Under the pieces are notes generated by a model. The model was not told the DNA's origin. It did no database searches and worked only from the letters and a program-made list of their open reading frames with translations. Made by a program: the position numbers and the translations under genes. Positions 29,470-40,439 of a DNA stretch of 64,000 nt are shown here, piece by piece; within the stretch, counting starts at the first letter, position 1; every line of letters starts with the position of its first letter. Origin of the DNA: Unio delphinus (Eukaryota; Mollusca; Bivalvia; Unionida; Unionidae); assembly GCA_029339505.1 (NCBI GenBank), contig JAQISU010000119.1:2539001-2603000 (forward strand), given 5' to 3'.

Positions 29470-29695
29470 GATATGGTGACAGTGGAAAATCCAGTCAAAA
29501 CGGGCTTGGAACCTTCTGGTGACAAGATTTCTGGTGACAATGGAAATCCCAGTCAAAAAGGGCGTGGGACCTTCTGGTGACAAAATATCGTGTGACCTTC
29601 TGGTGACAAGGGAATATAACATGGGAATATTATTTTGGACCTTCTGGCGACAAGGGAAATTTAACATGGGAAATATTATTTGTATTTGTATATGG
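29470..29695. repeat. Short tandem repeats with ACCTTCTGGTGACAAG core
   Basis: A ~58 base unit (GGTGACA, then TGGAAATCCCAGTCAAAA, then CCTTCTGGTGACAAG) occurs twice. It is followed by two copies of a ~50 base unit ending AACATGGGAAATATTATT. The repeats produce chance open frames on both strands. Confidence 0.85.
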
Positions 29696-29700
29696 GTATG

Positions 29701-30114
29701 TCAAGCGACAAGTGTAAAATGGAGGCAAAGAAAACAAATATCTTTTCGAGGTATACGAGTGACCTGAAAAGCGCCGTTATGTGTAATTTTAACAGTATCT
29801 TGTGAACACAGAGGACATCTCACAGATCTTCTTCTCTTCCTTAGACTTCTCCTCACTGTTGGGCCATAGAGGAGAACACTCTTTAAACAACCATGCCTCT
29901 CCACATATATCCTTCTCTTCCAAAAGGCTGTATCAGTCATATGATTGATAGTCCACGATGATCTGACATACATGGGTACGTCAGTACGAAATAGCATGGT
30001 AGAAACAAGGGTAGAAGATTCTGGGTTGGTCCACATCTTGTGATGAGAAACAGGTGAAGCAAATACCGTGAAATGGGGAAGAGCGGATAGAAACGGATTG
30101 AGTGTATTCACCAA
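29701..30114 (-). CDS. Hypothetical protein, 137 aa, unrecognised
   Basis: This frame stays open for 137 codons from an ATG at 30114. The C-terminal third has an arginine-rich patch (RRSLRKRRRS) and four cysteines in CPLC and CFLC pairs, which could form a zinc finger. The start diverges from the plus-strand frame beginning at 30325, as in a divergent gene pair. I recognise no family. It may be a remnant of Polinton-1 or a chance frame, and its 3' end runs into the minisatellite region, which argues for caution. Confidence 0.3.
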   Translation of the reverse strand: MVNTLNPFLSALPHFTVFASPVSHHKMWTNPESSTLVSTMLFRTDVPMYVRSSWTINHMTDTAFWKRRIYVERHGCLKSVLLYGPTVRRSLRKRRRSVRCPLCSQDTVKITHNGAFQVTRIPRKDICFLCLHFTLVA

Positions 30115-30324
30115 TACAAACGCGCGTTATAGAAGGCAGACACAGTCGTCCAATCGAAAGAGAGCAGTCTGTGACGTCACCTTCCCTACCTAGAGGTACT
30201 AGCGTCTGTGCGCAGTCAATCGTTGCGACAGTTGTCAGTGATATCGGACACTAAGAAGACGATGAATTAGTGTGAGCCAGTAGAAGAGACAGCAAGTAAT
30301 GGAACAGCAGTGACTAGCAAAGTC
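30115..30324. promoter_or_regulatory. Spacer between two divergent frames, possible promoter region
   Basis: About 210 bases separate the two divergent starts. The segment is more GC-balanced than its surroundings and contains CRE-like TGACGTCA (about 30171-30178). No TATA box stands out. A regulatory role is inference from position only. Confidence 0.25.
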
Positions 30325-30803
30325 ATGACAAATCTACATCCAGAAGAAGTTGATTTTAACTGGGATAATGGGGATTTTTAACATCACAAGAATTTATTCC
30401 GGAACCTTCGTTACCTTCTGCTTCTTTTTATGTACACGTCAATGATTTTAAGCAGAGACAAAAAGAAGAATTGGAGCTATTTTTACAAGAACAAAATGTT
30501 GAAGAACAAGCTCTTCTTATTCATCAGCGGGAAGAAGAAGAAGCAAGAAGGAAACACCATGAAGAAACAGTAGCAGCAACAGAGCAGAAAGAAGACCAAG
30601 GACAGAAAGAGAATAGTGAAAATCAAACGGTCACAACGGTACTTTTATATATTTTAGCAGAGTTAAGGAGTCTGAAACAAATGTATCATACGTCTTTATC
30701 ACGACCCAAGAGAACACGACCTTCTCGAGCTAAACAACCCAATCTAACTGTGACTACATCTACCATACCACCTTTAGTAATTTCTACCAAATCAATGACA
30801 TGA
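30325..30803 (+). pseudogene. Small charged coiled-coil protein, one frameshift, probably Polinton-1
   Basis: An ATG at 30325 opens a short frame that stops at the T5 run at 30375-30379. The neighbouring frame continues from that run to a stop at 30803, so a single-base indel has probably split one gene of about 160 codons. The second part is very rich in Glu, Gln and Lys (residues like LLIHQREEEEARRKHHEE), typical of a coiled coil, then becomes basic and Ser/Thr/Pro-rich (RPKRTRPSRAKQP). I do not recognise the family. It lies upstream of the polymerase and ATPase remnants on the same strand, so I tentatively place it in Polinton-1. Confidence 0.5.
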
Positions 30804-30920
30804 ACCAACTGTCCAGAAGTTGCTTTTGGCCGTGGCAAAGGCTTAAGACAGCTAAAGATGGTTACGTCCCGCTTCTGAGTTTGTTTTGTTTAAAACAAAC
30901 AAAACAATCAAAACACCAAC

Positions 30921-30936
30921 GGTCCTTTTCAGGGTC
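30921..30936 (+). promoter_or_regulatory. Stem-loop resembling the histone mRNA 3'-end hairpin
   Basis: GGTCCT-TTTC-AGGGTC can form a six-pair stem (two G-U pairs) with a TTTC loop, preceded by ACCAAC and followed by ACTCA. A purine-rich GAAAAGAAA lies about 15 bases downstream, where histone genes have their downstream element. The layout matches metazoan histone 3' processing signals. No histone gene is visible upstream, so function is unproven. Confidence 0.4.
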
Positions 30937-31194
30937 ACTCAAATTATTTCGAAAAGAAATACAATTTCAATTGCCTAATTCAATGAGTACTCAAAAGTCC
31001 TTTTCTATTTTTAAAACCCATGATGTACGTGTGAGTGAATGAATGTGTGAGTGTAGGTTCTTATTCTCTAAAATCAAAACCAAGAGACAGTTCCGTTTTT
31101 TCTCTCTGGTGTATTCTGATACAAACATTACAATCCAATATCATAACATAACATAACACAATACCACTTTAAAAAGTTCATAGGTTTCTTCTGT

Positions 31195-31690
31195 TCACTC
31201 ATTTTGTTTCTTTAAATTCTTTACTGTCACATGTTTTTCTTTTTCTTCTTCCTCTTCACATTCATTTCGTCTTCTTTTCTTGTCTTTGCGAAGGTGTCGG
31301 GGTTCTTCCTTGGTGGAGGGTACCTCTTCCTCCTCCTGTTCAGAATTTATCTCCCCTCCTCCTTCTGCACCTGTTGTTTCTGAGGGCAGTTTGGAGACCA
31401 ATGTCCTTTCTCTTTACAATGATAACAGGTGTCTTGACTTTTGTCTCTATTGGTACTTTTGTTTGTTTTTTTCACGATCTAGACATTATGTAGCCAATGT
31501 CCTTTCTTCTTACAGATAAAGCAAGTATCTTGACTTTTATACTCAGCGGGTGTTCATTATGTCTTGATGTATGTAGGAGGGACAGTAGTCCGTCGGCTGG
31601 CATGTCCGAAGAACACTTTTGTATGACACCACGTAAAGCTCTGATGAGAAGTTCAACTTGTGTATGTTCTTCCATCGTTCTGGTCAATGT
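31195..31690 (-). pseudogene. Broken gene with two CCHC zinc-knuckle remnants
   Basis: On the minus strand an ATG-led frame starts at 31687 and reads into a region where a neighbouring frame has a CX2C-X4-H segment (CFICKKKGHWLHN) whose final cysteine is lost. About 75 bases on, another frame has a complete CX2CX4HX4C knuckle (CYHCKEKGHWSPNC, around 31390-31430). The tail (31195-31401) is extremely acidic and lysine-rich. Paired zinc knuckles bind nucleic acid in retroelement Gag proteins and some cellular proteins. At least two frameshifts and stops break it. The parent family is unclear; it may be a Gag-like insertion within Polinton-1. Confidence 0.5.
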
Positions 31691-31879
31691 GAGAATAAAA
31701 TGAATACTGAAAAGTTAGACACTGACACTTTATATATGCACGGATCGGACATGAATATATAGGGTTATGGTCTTTAAATTGTAGACATTTGACGTTTTGC
31801 AGACAAGATGAAAAGACCACATCTTGTTGTGGAGAAATGAGAAGACAGTAAGAGACACAAACGTAATATATCGCCTAGC

Positions 31880-34800
31880 ACAGTAGCTGAAGTCTTGGCT
31901 CAAATTCATGCCGGTGATTTTGAAGATGACATGAGTGAGCCCGAATCCACACCCAGACAATCGACGTCGAAGCAAAGTTCACCACCCTTAGTAAGCCCTG
32001 AAAATTACTATCACATTCGAGAGACGGAAAAGCGTTGCTCTTGAAAATGTAGAACAACGGCTTACACGTATGCAGTTATTGTTTAAAGATTTCAAGTCCA
32101 ACGTACCTTTGGATAATACAGAAGGATTCATACCGAGGTGTGGGATTCTGTGTGAGCTACACTGAAACAGCAAATGTCAAGCCAAAGAAGACGATCGCTT
32201 GAGACTTTCTATTCATCACTATAATTTGAAGTCCCCCGTTTGGATCGAGTTTAGTAGCATATCAGAATTGACACCTTCGAAAGTAATCGACAAACTTCAA
32301 CGACAAGTTTCACATCACCGATGGAAAAAACACACTGTTCATGACCCACGTGTCTCTTCCTCAGGGGACCGGACAGAGGAAAACAGTGTTATTTGTCGAC
32401 AGCCTTCGTAACACCAAAACAAGCCTCGTCCGAATTAAATATTCTCAAAACCAGATATGTTTAGCCCGTGCCTTCGTCGTGGGAAAAGCGTATACCAACA
32501 AGAACAAGACGATGGAATAGAAAACAGTCTGGAGCTGGAGAACTATTCGACGATCAGATCGAGCGCAACAACAAAGTGAAGCAGAACTCCTGTTACAGCA
32601 AGCAGGGATATCCAAAGACACCCCTTGCGCTATTCCAGAAATGCAAAAGTTGTAAGGTGTCCTGGCTCCACATTACACCTTGAAAGTACACCCTCAAGAA
32701 GTGCGTGGTCCTCTTTTGTTTCGAGGCCACGATTCCAAAGACTGAATACACATTCACGTCTACTATCACGATGGTCATTTTGATATCATTACCAGTATCA
32801 CTGGATTCCTGGGATACTGTTACTACTGTTATAACAACCAAGAAGAACACAAGCATTGTGGATCGAAATGTGAGGGATGTTTGGTCTCTCAACCTTGTCT
32901 GGACAAAGAACAAGTACGAGTGCATTCCCTGTTTGTCAGCGCACTTTTGTCAGTCCTATTTATACCAACAACATTTGAAGATGCAAGGTTCACAGCAGAA
33001 TAGTACTTGTCATCTTCTGAGATTGTGCCCTACTTGTGGAGAAGGCATACGTACCAGTAATGCCAAGTTTTACGTTTGTCGAGGGAAGAAACTAGATCAC
33101 ATTTGTCACCAAATCGTGGACTTGGAGCACGAATGCTTCATTCAAAAATACCAACCCAACCAGAAGATACCAAGAAGAAAGGGAATTTTATTTTTTTTCT
33201 TTCGAATGCATGCAATAGACTGGTATTCACGTTAATAATTTTTACGTGGCTCACCGTGCGCGCGAGCAGTGCATCCAAGAACCTATCTTTAGTCATTACC
33301 CTCACTTCAGCAAGATTCCTGGAGGATGTGAAAAAATATTCCGAGGGTCAAACACGTTAGCCGATTTTGCCAAATAGACCCTAAACCCCATCGACGAAAC
33401 GTAGAGTCCAGAAGACATCAAACGTTATGGAGATTGTCATCGCCATGCCACGGTAATGGCTCACAATTTCTTGGGATACGATGGGCAATTTCTGCTCAGA
33501 TATTATGCGGAGAAAAGTACCCAACGTCCTCAAGTGACTTTAAACGGAGCCAACATTATTTCTATGCAAGTAGGACAATTACAGTTTAAAGATTCAATGA
33601 GTTACTTGACCATGCCTTTGAATCGTATGCCTAAAACGTTTGGAATGACAGAAATGGCCAAACCAAAGGTTATTTTCCACACTTTGTCAATACCGAAGCC
33701 AATCAACATGCTGTTCTACCCCATTTACCTGAGGCTGACTACTACGACCCGATAACAACGAGAAGCTTTCCACGCTTGGTACCAGACTCACGCCTCGGTC
33801 CCCTTTGACTTTCAAGAAGAAATGTTAAAGTACTGTCGATCTCACGTGGACATTTTACGACGTTGCTGTGGAAAATTTCGAGAATTGTTGATGAAACACG
33901 GAGGGATCGATCCTATGAAAGAAGCTTTTACCATCGTGAAAGCATGTTCCTCAGTGTACAGAAAACGCTTCATGCCCGAAAATACTCTAGCTGTCATCAG
34001 TCCTCAAACGACGAATTTTGTCAAACATCAATACTCGATCAAAGCCCTACGCTGGCTACATTACTTGTTCAACAAGGAAGACAAATGGATCCAACACGCT
34101 CGCTACGGAGGAGGCTTGGACATATAAAACCCTCAGATCGTAAACGAGTTTAACGGATGCTTATTTCACTGATGTCCTATGTGCCACCCTCAAATAGACA
34201 CCAAAAATCAGTTTTTACAACGACCATGGAAGACTTGTACCGGAAAAATTTGTCTGTGGAAATGTGGGGACACCTAACGAACAGCGTTTGAAAACCGATT
34301 ATGAGTTTAAACGCATCGTAGAAAGTCACAAGTTGGTGGACCCCCTGAACCCCCGGGATAGTTTGTACGGAGGACGAACGAATGCCACCTGCTTGTTGTA
34401 CCAAGTGGACGAGGAGAAGGTAGAAGAAACAAATACTTGGACGTTAGTTCGCTGTATTCGTACGTCTGCAAGTATTGTCACTTTCCCTTAGGGCACCCAG
34501 AATTGATGACAGAACACATTGACTTGGACCACATACGCCAGTACGATGGATTGATCAAGTGCAAAGTCTTGCCTCCAACAGACTTGTACCATCCCGTTTT
34601 ACCTCACCATTGCCGAGGAAATCTGATGTTTCCTTTGTGTCGAACTTGTGCTGAAACGTGCAACCAAGATCAACCTTGTCAGCACACCCAGGAAGAAGGC
34701 GCCTTGACAGGAATGTGGTTAGCGTGGAATTGTTTAAAGCTCTGGACCTGGGATACCAACTGTTAGAAGTGTACGAAATTTACCACTTTCCCAAGACACA

Positions 34801-34975
34801 ACAATACCACAAGGGCGACGAGACACCGAAAGGTGTTTCTGCAGACTACGTGACAGTGCCAGAAGAAGAAAAAGAATCTTCACCGATGACAATCAGTCTG
34901 TTCAAGACAGGACTGTCATGGACATTCCCACACAAAGGCCCTTCCGAGAGGACACCTATGTGACTGTACCCCATG
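31880..34975 (+). pseudogene. Polinton-1 protein-primed DNA polymerase B, degenerate and C-terminally truncated
   Basis: This would have replicated the element. Pieces in different frames line up in the order of a Polinton PolB: an N-terminal segment (about 31890-32320), a cysteine/histidine zinc-finger region with GHFDIITSITGFLG and HCGSKCEGC (about 32770-32920), an exonuclease-type segment (AHNFLGYDGQFLLRYY, 33456 on), the CRSHVDILRRCC segment (33822 on), NPRDSLYGGRTNA (34345-34390) and polymerase motif A (DVSSLYSYV, about 34440). After about 34975 there is no motif B and no DTDS motif C, so the catalytic C-terminus has been deleted. At least six frameshifts or stops are present, so it is dead. 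Its domain content differs from the Polinton-2 polymerase, so the two elements belong to different lineages. Confidence 0.88.
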
Positions 34976-35177
34976 TAGAGGCTATAAGAACATTACGCAC
35001 TACCTCTAGGACACCTTCGTTACACAAACGATGTTTACAGTGAATTGTTTATATGCCACGTTGATCGTTTCCATGTGTAGTTTATTCCTGTACTGATCCA
35101 TTTGGCTTTTATGTATTTTTGTCTTTCGTGTTGTTCCAATTTAAACATTCATTGAAAAAAACATGTCTTGAAAAAAG
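34976..35177. other. Spacer between the polymerase remnant and the ATPase
   Basis: No motif of the missing polymerase C-terminus is found here, which places the deletion junction near 34975-35000. The DNA becomes AT-rich toward the ATPase promoter. Confidence 0.4.
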
Positions 35178-35185
35178 TATAAAAA
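35178..35185 (+). promoter_or_regulatory. TATA box of the Polinton-1 ATPase
   Basis: TATAAAAA lies about 50 bases upstream of the ATPase ATG at 35235, a spacing that allows a short leader. Confidence 0.55.
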
Positions 35186-35234
35186 CCTATTGTCTTGTCT
35201 GGTTTGTGTCATTAGTGTCATACCCTGCACTACT

Positions 35235-35816
35235 ATGGCTAATTCTACTATTTCTCCTCCTTCCTCCGCGACATTCACAGTCATTGACGATCATGCCAAT
35301 TGTTAAGCCTTGTATCTTCGTCATTATTTTAACATGTTAATTGCTGGACCGAGCGGTTCAGGCAAAACCGTATGCGTCAAACGTTTGATCGAACATAAAC
35401 ATCATTTGATCGATTTTTCACCTCAACGCATCGCGTGGTGTTCCAAAGAGTGGCAGTCGGAATACAGCCTCTTCCAAGAAATGCAAGGTGATTCCTTTGT
35501 GTTTGCGGAAGGCATTCCTAGAGAAAACGATTTGATCGTGTCTGACCCTAGTCAAAATCATTTGGTCATTTTTGACGACATGTTAGTAGAAGACGAAGAA
35601 GAAATTAAACTGTGGTTTACGCGTATAGGGCATCATCCTAATGCCAGTGTCATTTACATTACACAAAATTTGTTTCAACACAGTAAAGCCCATTGTACCA
35701 TTAGTCTTAATGCTCATTACGTGGTCTTGATTAAAAGTCCTCGAGATAAATCACAAGTGCAAGTCTTAGCCAAATATCCTTGCTACGGTAATGCGACCGA
35801 TCGTCTGATCAAGTAG
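35235..35816 (+). pseudogene. Polinton-1 genome-packaging ATPase (FtsK/HerA, A32-like), one premature stop
   Basis: This enzyme family pumps the genome into the virus particle. The ATG at 35235 starts a frame of 193 codons broken by one TAA at 35304-35306. The Walker A motif GPSGSGKT follows soon after (about 35346-35369), and a Walker B motif (HLVIFDDM) is near 35560-35583. YITQNLFQ fits the sensor strand that follows Walker B in this family. It is shorter than usual, about 190 residues against roughly 220 or more. Immediately after the TAG at 35814-35816 the DNA changes to the Gypsy element, so the true C-terminus may have been replaced. It is clearly distinct from the Polinton-2 ATPase. 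Confidence 0.88.
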
Positions 35817-35818
35817 CA

Positions 35819-36020
35819 TACACGGGGATTCCCACCCGAGCATTTGGTTATCCTGCACGAGACTACGTTTGATCACTACGCCCGTGCAACCAGTGTCACG
35901 TAATACTACAACTTCTCGACCGTTGACTAACCCTCTCGTGGTTGGTACTCGCGCTTCGGGAAATAGACACGTGCGAAGCGAATGAATACATGGTTCTACC
36001 TGTACGATATTATCAGATAT
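35819..36020 (-). pseudogene. Ty3/Gypsy aspartic protease N-terminal fragment
   Basis: The minus strand reads the start of a retrotransposon protease, with the catalytic LRDTGCTGVVIKRSL segment where DTG holds the active-site aspartate. It lies directly downstream of gag, in a different frame, so it would be reached by a frameshift or by repair of a one-base change. The coding stops abruptly at about 35819 against the ATPase stop codon; reverse transcriptase, RNase H and integrase are all missing. This is the 3' truncation point of the LTR element. Confidence 0.8.
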
Positions 36021-36024
36021 ACCT

Positions 36025-37135
36025 TTACTTCTGCATAGCCACTGCTACCTTATGTACAAGTCCCTTTATTTTAGGACAGTCTTTTTGAACATGACCCCAT
36101 ACATTACACAAGTAACATTGCACACGCTGACTACCTGGATTCCTAACTGACCTATTTTCCTCAGCTGATTTCACAAGCTCCCTAGGCATCAGTCTCGTAG
36201 ACTGGTTTCCAGACTTAAAATCTTTTGAAACCACGTTCTGGGTTCCCCCATGAGCTTCGGCGAAGAAATCGGCTTGCTTAGCCATATCTTTTACGTTTGA
36301 GAAGACTTTCTCTTTCAGAAATTGACCTAGTTCTCGCTCAACTGTGTTAAATAATTGAGCTCTGAGCAAGAAATCAGTCAACCCTTCAAACGTTTTCACC
36401 GCATTGCCGCATTCAATCCACCGCTCAATATAGTTCGCAATTCTGGCGATGAACTGACCAAAGGTTTCTCCTTTATCGGGCTTGCTATACCTGAACATTT
36501 TGCGAAAACCCTGTTCAGTGAGCTCGTACCTTTTAAGAAGTTCTTCCTTTAGGACGTCGTACTTAAACACATCGTCTCTAGAAAGTCGTGAGTATACATC
36601 CAGCGCTTTACCTTTTAATAGAGCGCTAAGATGCAGTGCCCAATAATTTCGACTCCACTTCTGGTTTTCGTCATACCGCTCAAAGAGATGAAGATAGCAG
36701 TCCATGTTATCTTTTTCATCGTCAAAGGGAGGTAGTTTGGGGCCCCTTAATTTGCTAGAGGCATAATCGTGTTCTACTTTTCCAGCTGTTGCTAATTCTA
36801 CCTTACTCTCATGATCCCGTTGCTTTGCTTTTTCTTCTAACCCTATTCTCCGATTCCCTTTCCCATTCTATCCTGTCCTTTTCGGCCTGCTTCTCTAATT
36901 CTATCTTTTTCTTCTCTAATTCTATCTTTTCCTTTTCGGCTTGCTTATCTAATTTTATCTTTTCCCTTTGGGCCTGCATCTCTAATTATATCTTTTCCCT
37001 CTCAAAGGCCCATTTCCTTTCATCAGCTTCCCTTTCTAATTCCCGTTTCCTTTCTTCGGCTTCACTTTCTAATTCCCTTGCCCTTACCCTTTCTTCCCTT
37101 TCCCGGGCTTGGTCTTCCTAAATACATTTCCTTAA
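36025..37135 (-). pseudogene. Ty3/Gypsy Gag (capsid-nucleocapsid), N-terminus frameshifted
   Basis: Gag forms the virus-like particle. The 226-codon frame from 36705 to 36025 holds the capsid domain (KALDVYSRLSRDD and QFIARIANYIERWIE segments) and a CX2CX4HX4C zinc knuckle (CYLCNVWGHVQKDC) near the C-terminus. Upstream, to about 37130, the minus strand encodes a long Glu/Lys/Arg coiled coil with one stop and a frameshift near 36845. That N-terminal coiled coil is common in metazoan Gypsy Gag proteins. A protease fragment follows downstream. The plus-strand open frame over the coiled coil is a shadow of it. Confidence 0.88.
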
Positions 37136-37410
37136 ACTTTCTCCTTCATACCCAAATTATTTGCCTAAGGGATGACATGACAGTTGTAATATAAATATAA
37201 ATATATAGGACAGGCTGCCCTTATCTTCCTGATGAAGGTAACCAAACCAATGCTTTAAACATGTTTATAGTGGACCTATGGACCTATATAAACTAAACAA
37301 AAATAAACCCCTACTTGAGGATTATCTTGTCAAGAAGGTCACGCTCAAATATAAACATTAAATGTTTACTTTTACAAACAAAATGATTGACAGTTCACTT
37401 ACTCCAGCGA

Positions 37411-37427
37411 TCCCACTTCTGACACCA
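37411..37427 (-). promoter_or_regulatory. Primer binding site, tRNA-Leu type
   Basis: On the minus strand TGGTGTCAGAAGTGGGA begins two bases inside the LTR. It is complementary to the 3' end expected of a leucine tRNA (…TTCTGACACCA). Its position right after the LTR is where reverse transcription starts. Confidence 0.75.
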
Positions 37428-37428
37428 T

Positions 37429-38860
37429 TGTAACAGAATTGTTACCGAGTGGTTGGTGGATTAAATGAACAACACAAACACAATATGTAAAAGATGATGT
37501 AAATTTATGAAATAAATTATTAATGAAAAAAAATGATGTATCAACACAATAACTCATGCGTTCAACCCACAATCACACTTCACAACCATTCACAATTTAA
37601 AAATAAATTAAATATTAATACAAAATAAACGCAGATCCAAGAACCTCCTGGACTGCACAAATGTTTCAAATACAAGAGAACCTTTACAAAAATTATATTA
37701 TCGCACGTATACAATTGCGATAACAAATACAAACATCAAATTATATTGTCGCACGTATGGACAACAAGTACAAACATCTACATGTATTAAATCAAGTTAC
37801 TAACTGTTATTGAGATTCATGTAATCCCTTGGAATACTACTGTGATTCAAAGTAACTACGTGTAAATATAACAATGTATTCAATTGTAACCACAATGGAA
37901 ACACACACATGTGTCTCGACCCTGTACAACCGTACGATTCACCAACTGTTTAATCGCCGCACAGCTTCTCCGAATACCTAGGGTTGACCCAATACTTTTA
38001 TCGGCCGCTTGCCCTTCACGGATCCACTACAGTTATACGTACAGACATCATACAGCACCTACTAGAACCGACGGTTAGATGCTACCCGGGACGTTTACAC
38101 CTCTAGAGAGCTCCGACACTCGGACATTTAGACTTCTAGATTTCCAGATATTTACACATCTCGCCAGATATCCTCAGACATCATTACCTCCTGTTCACGC
38201 CAGATACAAACGTAGACGGACAGACAATCTGACAGACAGACAGTCAGATACCTCAATTTGATTGCACAATCAAATGGCACAATTAAACAGCATAATCACG
38301 GCACAATCAATCACATTCAGCCCTTTTGCTGGAGTAATCAATCACATTCAGCTACAATAAAGAAACCAAACTAATAATAGTTGTTTCTAAAACAATCTAA
38401 AATTTAGATTACGCTATTGCATTTAAAGTCTAATAGTGACTAGTAATTCCAAATATTCAACGGTTTAAATCTGCATTGTAATAAAGGCATCATTACATGA
38501 AATTACAAACTGAATACAATTCACTGTAAATAAAACGAAATATAAATTTAACACTCACCCCTTTGTCTGTCTCTACTTTGACAAGATACTTTTGACTCCT
38601 AATCTTTTTAGAAATATTCTGCCTTATAGGTCCCCAAATAGGTGAGCAGAATTCAGGGCAAAATTCCCGTGCACCCTGTGATTATAATGTTCCTGACTTC
38701 AAGTGATTTCTAGTCAGGTATATGTAAATCGCTACACGTCGCTTACCTTGAAAAACACTTATTCATCCCAGGTATCGCATGTACAACGAAACAAAAAAAA
38801 TGGTGAAATTAGTTTGTATTCAAGAAGAAATAAATTCAATTTTCGCCTAATTCTGTGACA
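37429..38860 (-). mobile_element. Ty3/Gypsy 5' LTR (~1.43 kb)
   Basis: On the minus strand it begins TGTCACAGAATT at 38860 and ends AATTCTGTTACA at 37429, giving the TG…CA ends and short imperfect inverted repeats expected of an LTR. The primer site lies directly beyond. No second LTR is found because the element is truncated at about 35819, so LTR divergence cannot be used to date it. Confidence 0.75.
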
Positions 38861-38949
38861 GATGCCATTTGTTATTTATGATATAATGGTGTGTAAGTGT
38901 TTCTCAAAAAGATGAGTACATAAAATGATGTCACAAGGAATTGTTAAGG

Positions 38950-39210
38950 TCATAGGTTTAAAATTACCTGTACCTGGCATAGTACTTACAGAGGATGGAA
39001 TGATAAAATAAGAATTTGATATTACCTGTACCTGGCAAAGTACTTACAGAGTATGGAATGATACAATAACAGTTGGAAATTAGCTTTACTGGTACTGACA
39101 GAGTATGGAATGATACAATAACAGTTGGAAATTAACTTTACTGGCATAGTACTTACAGAGTATGGAATGATACAATAACAGGTGGAAATTACATGAACCC
39201 GGAATGGTGC
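38950..39210. repeat. Minisatellite, ~60 bp units
   Basis: Four units share ACTTACAGAGTATGGAATGA, then TACAATAACAGTTGGAAATT and CTGGCATAGT. They lie just outside the LTR edge. Confidence 0.9.
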
Positions 39211-39350
39211 TAAATGGTTACTAACTAAAATTCCAAGATATGTACAAAATAATCTGTGTGTAGTTTATACAGTTTCATTTCGCAGAGTTTGCAGTATTAT
39301 TGGTAATGTCTGCATGGGGAACCTTTTGTCAAGCACAAAACCATGCCCCT

Positions 39351-39624
39351 GTATGTATGTATGTATGTATGTATGTATGTATGTATGTATGTATGTATGT
39401 ATGTATGTATGTATGTATGTATGTATGTATGTATGTATGTATGTATGTATGTATGTATGTATGTATGTATGTATGTATGTATGCATGGATGCATGCATGC
39501 ATGCATGTATGTATGCATGCATGCATGCATGCATGCATGCCTGTATGTATGTATGTATGTATGTATGTATGTATGTATGTATGTATGTATGTATGTATGT
39601 ATGTATGTATGTATGTATGTATGT
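39351..39624. repeat. (ATGT)n microsatellite with ATGC variants
   Basis: A pure GTAT tetranucleotide run of about 130 bases is followed by a GCATGCAT-rich centre (39483-39540) and a second GTAT run. Every open frame here (Cys-Met-Tyr-Val or His-Thr-Tyr-Ile repeats) is an artefact of the repeat. Confidence 0.98.
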
Positions 39625-40049
39625 TACCCTAGATCAAATTAAAGTAAACTTGACACCACATGATCTTATAATAATAATCTTCATACTTTTCCAATGATAT
39701 GTACTAGTAGTGGGACATAAGTACAGGGTTGGAAAATGGCAACAACAACGGTTAAGTACTGACATTAATTTACCCCCTCCCCCTAAAAAACCCATTTTTA
39801 TCTCAGTAATAAATTATATGTTGCTATAGCTTAGACTGAATTTGACACTGTTGGAAGGCTGATGAACTCTCAAAACTGGTGCAAGAAAACAATGCAAATT
39901 CTCATCCTTTCTGCAGAAATATAAACTACTGAATGATGGTACCTTGCTAGGGTCAATTTTTAAGTCATTGTTATGGGCGCATATAAAATATTCCTTCACT
40001 TTGGTGTGCCAAGGAAAAAAGATAGAACAAGTTACTATGAGATTTCCAA
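39625..40049. other. Unassigned intergenic DNA
   Basis: I see no gene, repeat unit or transposon end here. Confidence 0.4.
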
Positions 40050-40320
40050 AGTGTGGTTGTTATGATAGACTCCAATGAAGGATGGTTTAAATAGGTACCA
40101 ATGAAGAATAGTTTACATAAGGTACCAATGAAGAATGGCTTAGATAGGTGAAAAGGCACCAATGAACAATGGTTTAGATAGGTAATAGGTGTAAAGGTAC
40201 CATTGAAGAATAGTTTAGATAGATGGAAAGGAACCAAAGAAGAATGGTTTAGATAGGTGAAAATGTACCAATGAAGAATGGTTTAGATAGATGAAAAGGT
40301 ACCAATGAATCTGACATCAT
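40050..40320. repeat. Minisatellite, ~35 bp units
   Basis: About seven imperfect copies of a unit like ACCAATGAAGAATGGTTTAG followed by ATAGGTGAAAAGGT occur in tandem. Confidence 0.9.
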
Positions 40321-40439
40321 ATGCTTTTATCTTCAGGAATAAAAGGTTCCTTTATGACAAAACAGCATAACCAAAAATAAGCTGAATCCTGAAGAGTTTG
40401 GAAAATATGATTCCTACACTTTTGTCACCCATTATAGTT

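Noticed and set aside
36789..37121. 110-codon plus-strand frame rich in Ser, Leu and Phe
   Set aside because: It is the antisense shadow of the Glu/Lys-rich coiled coil of Gypsy Gag on the minus strand.
39265..39697. Several open frames of Cys-Met-Tyr-Val or His-Thr-Tyr-Ile repeats
   Set aside because: They are produced by the (ATGT)n microsatellite in every frame and strand; no coding signal exists beyond the repeat.
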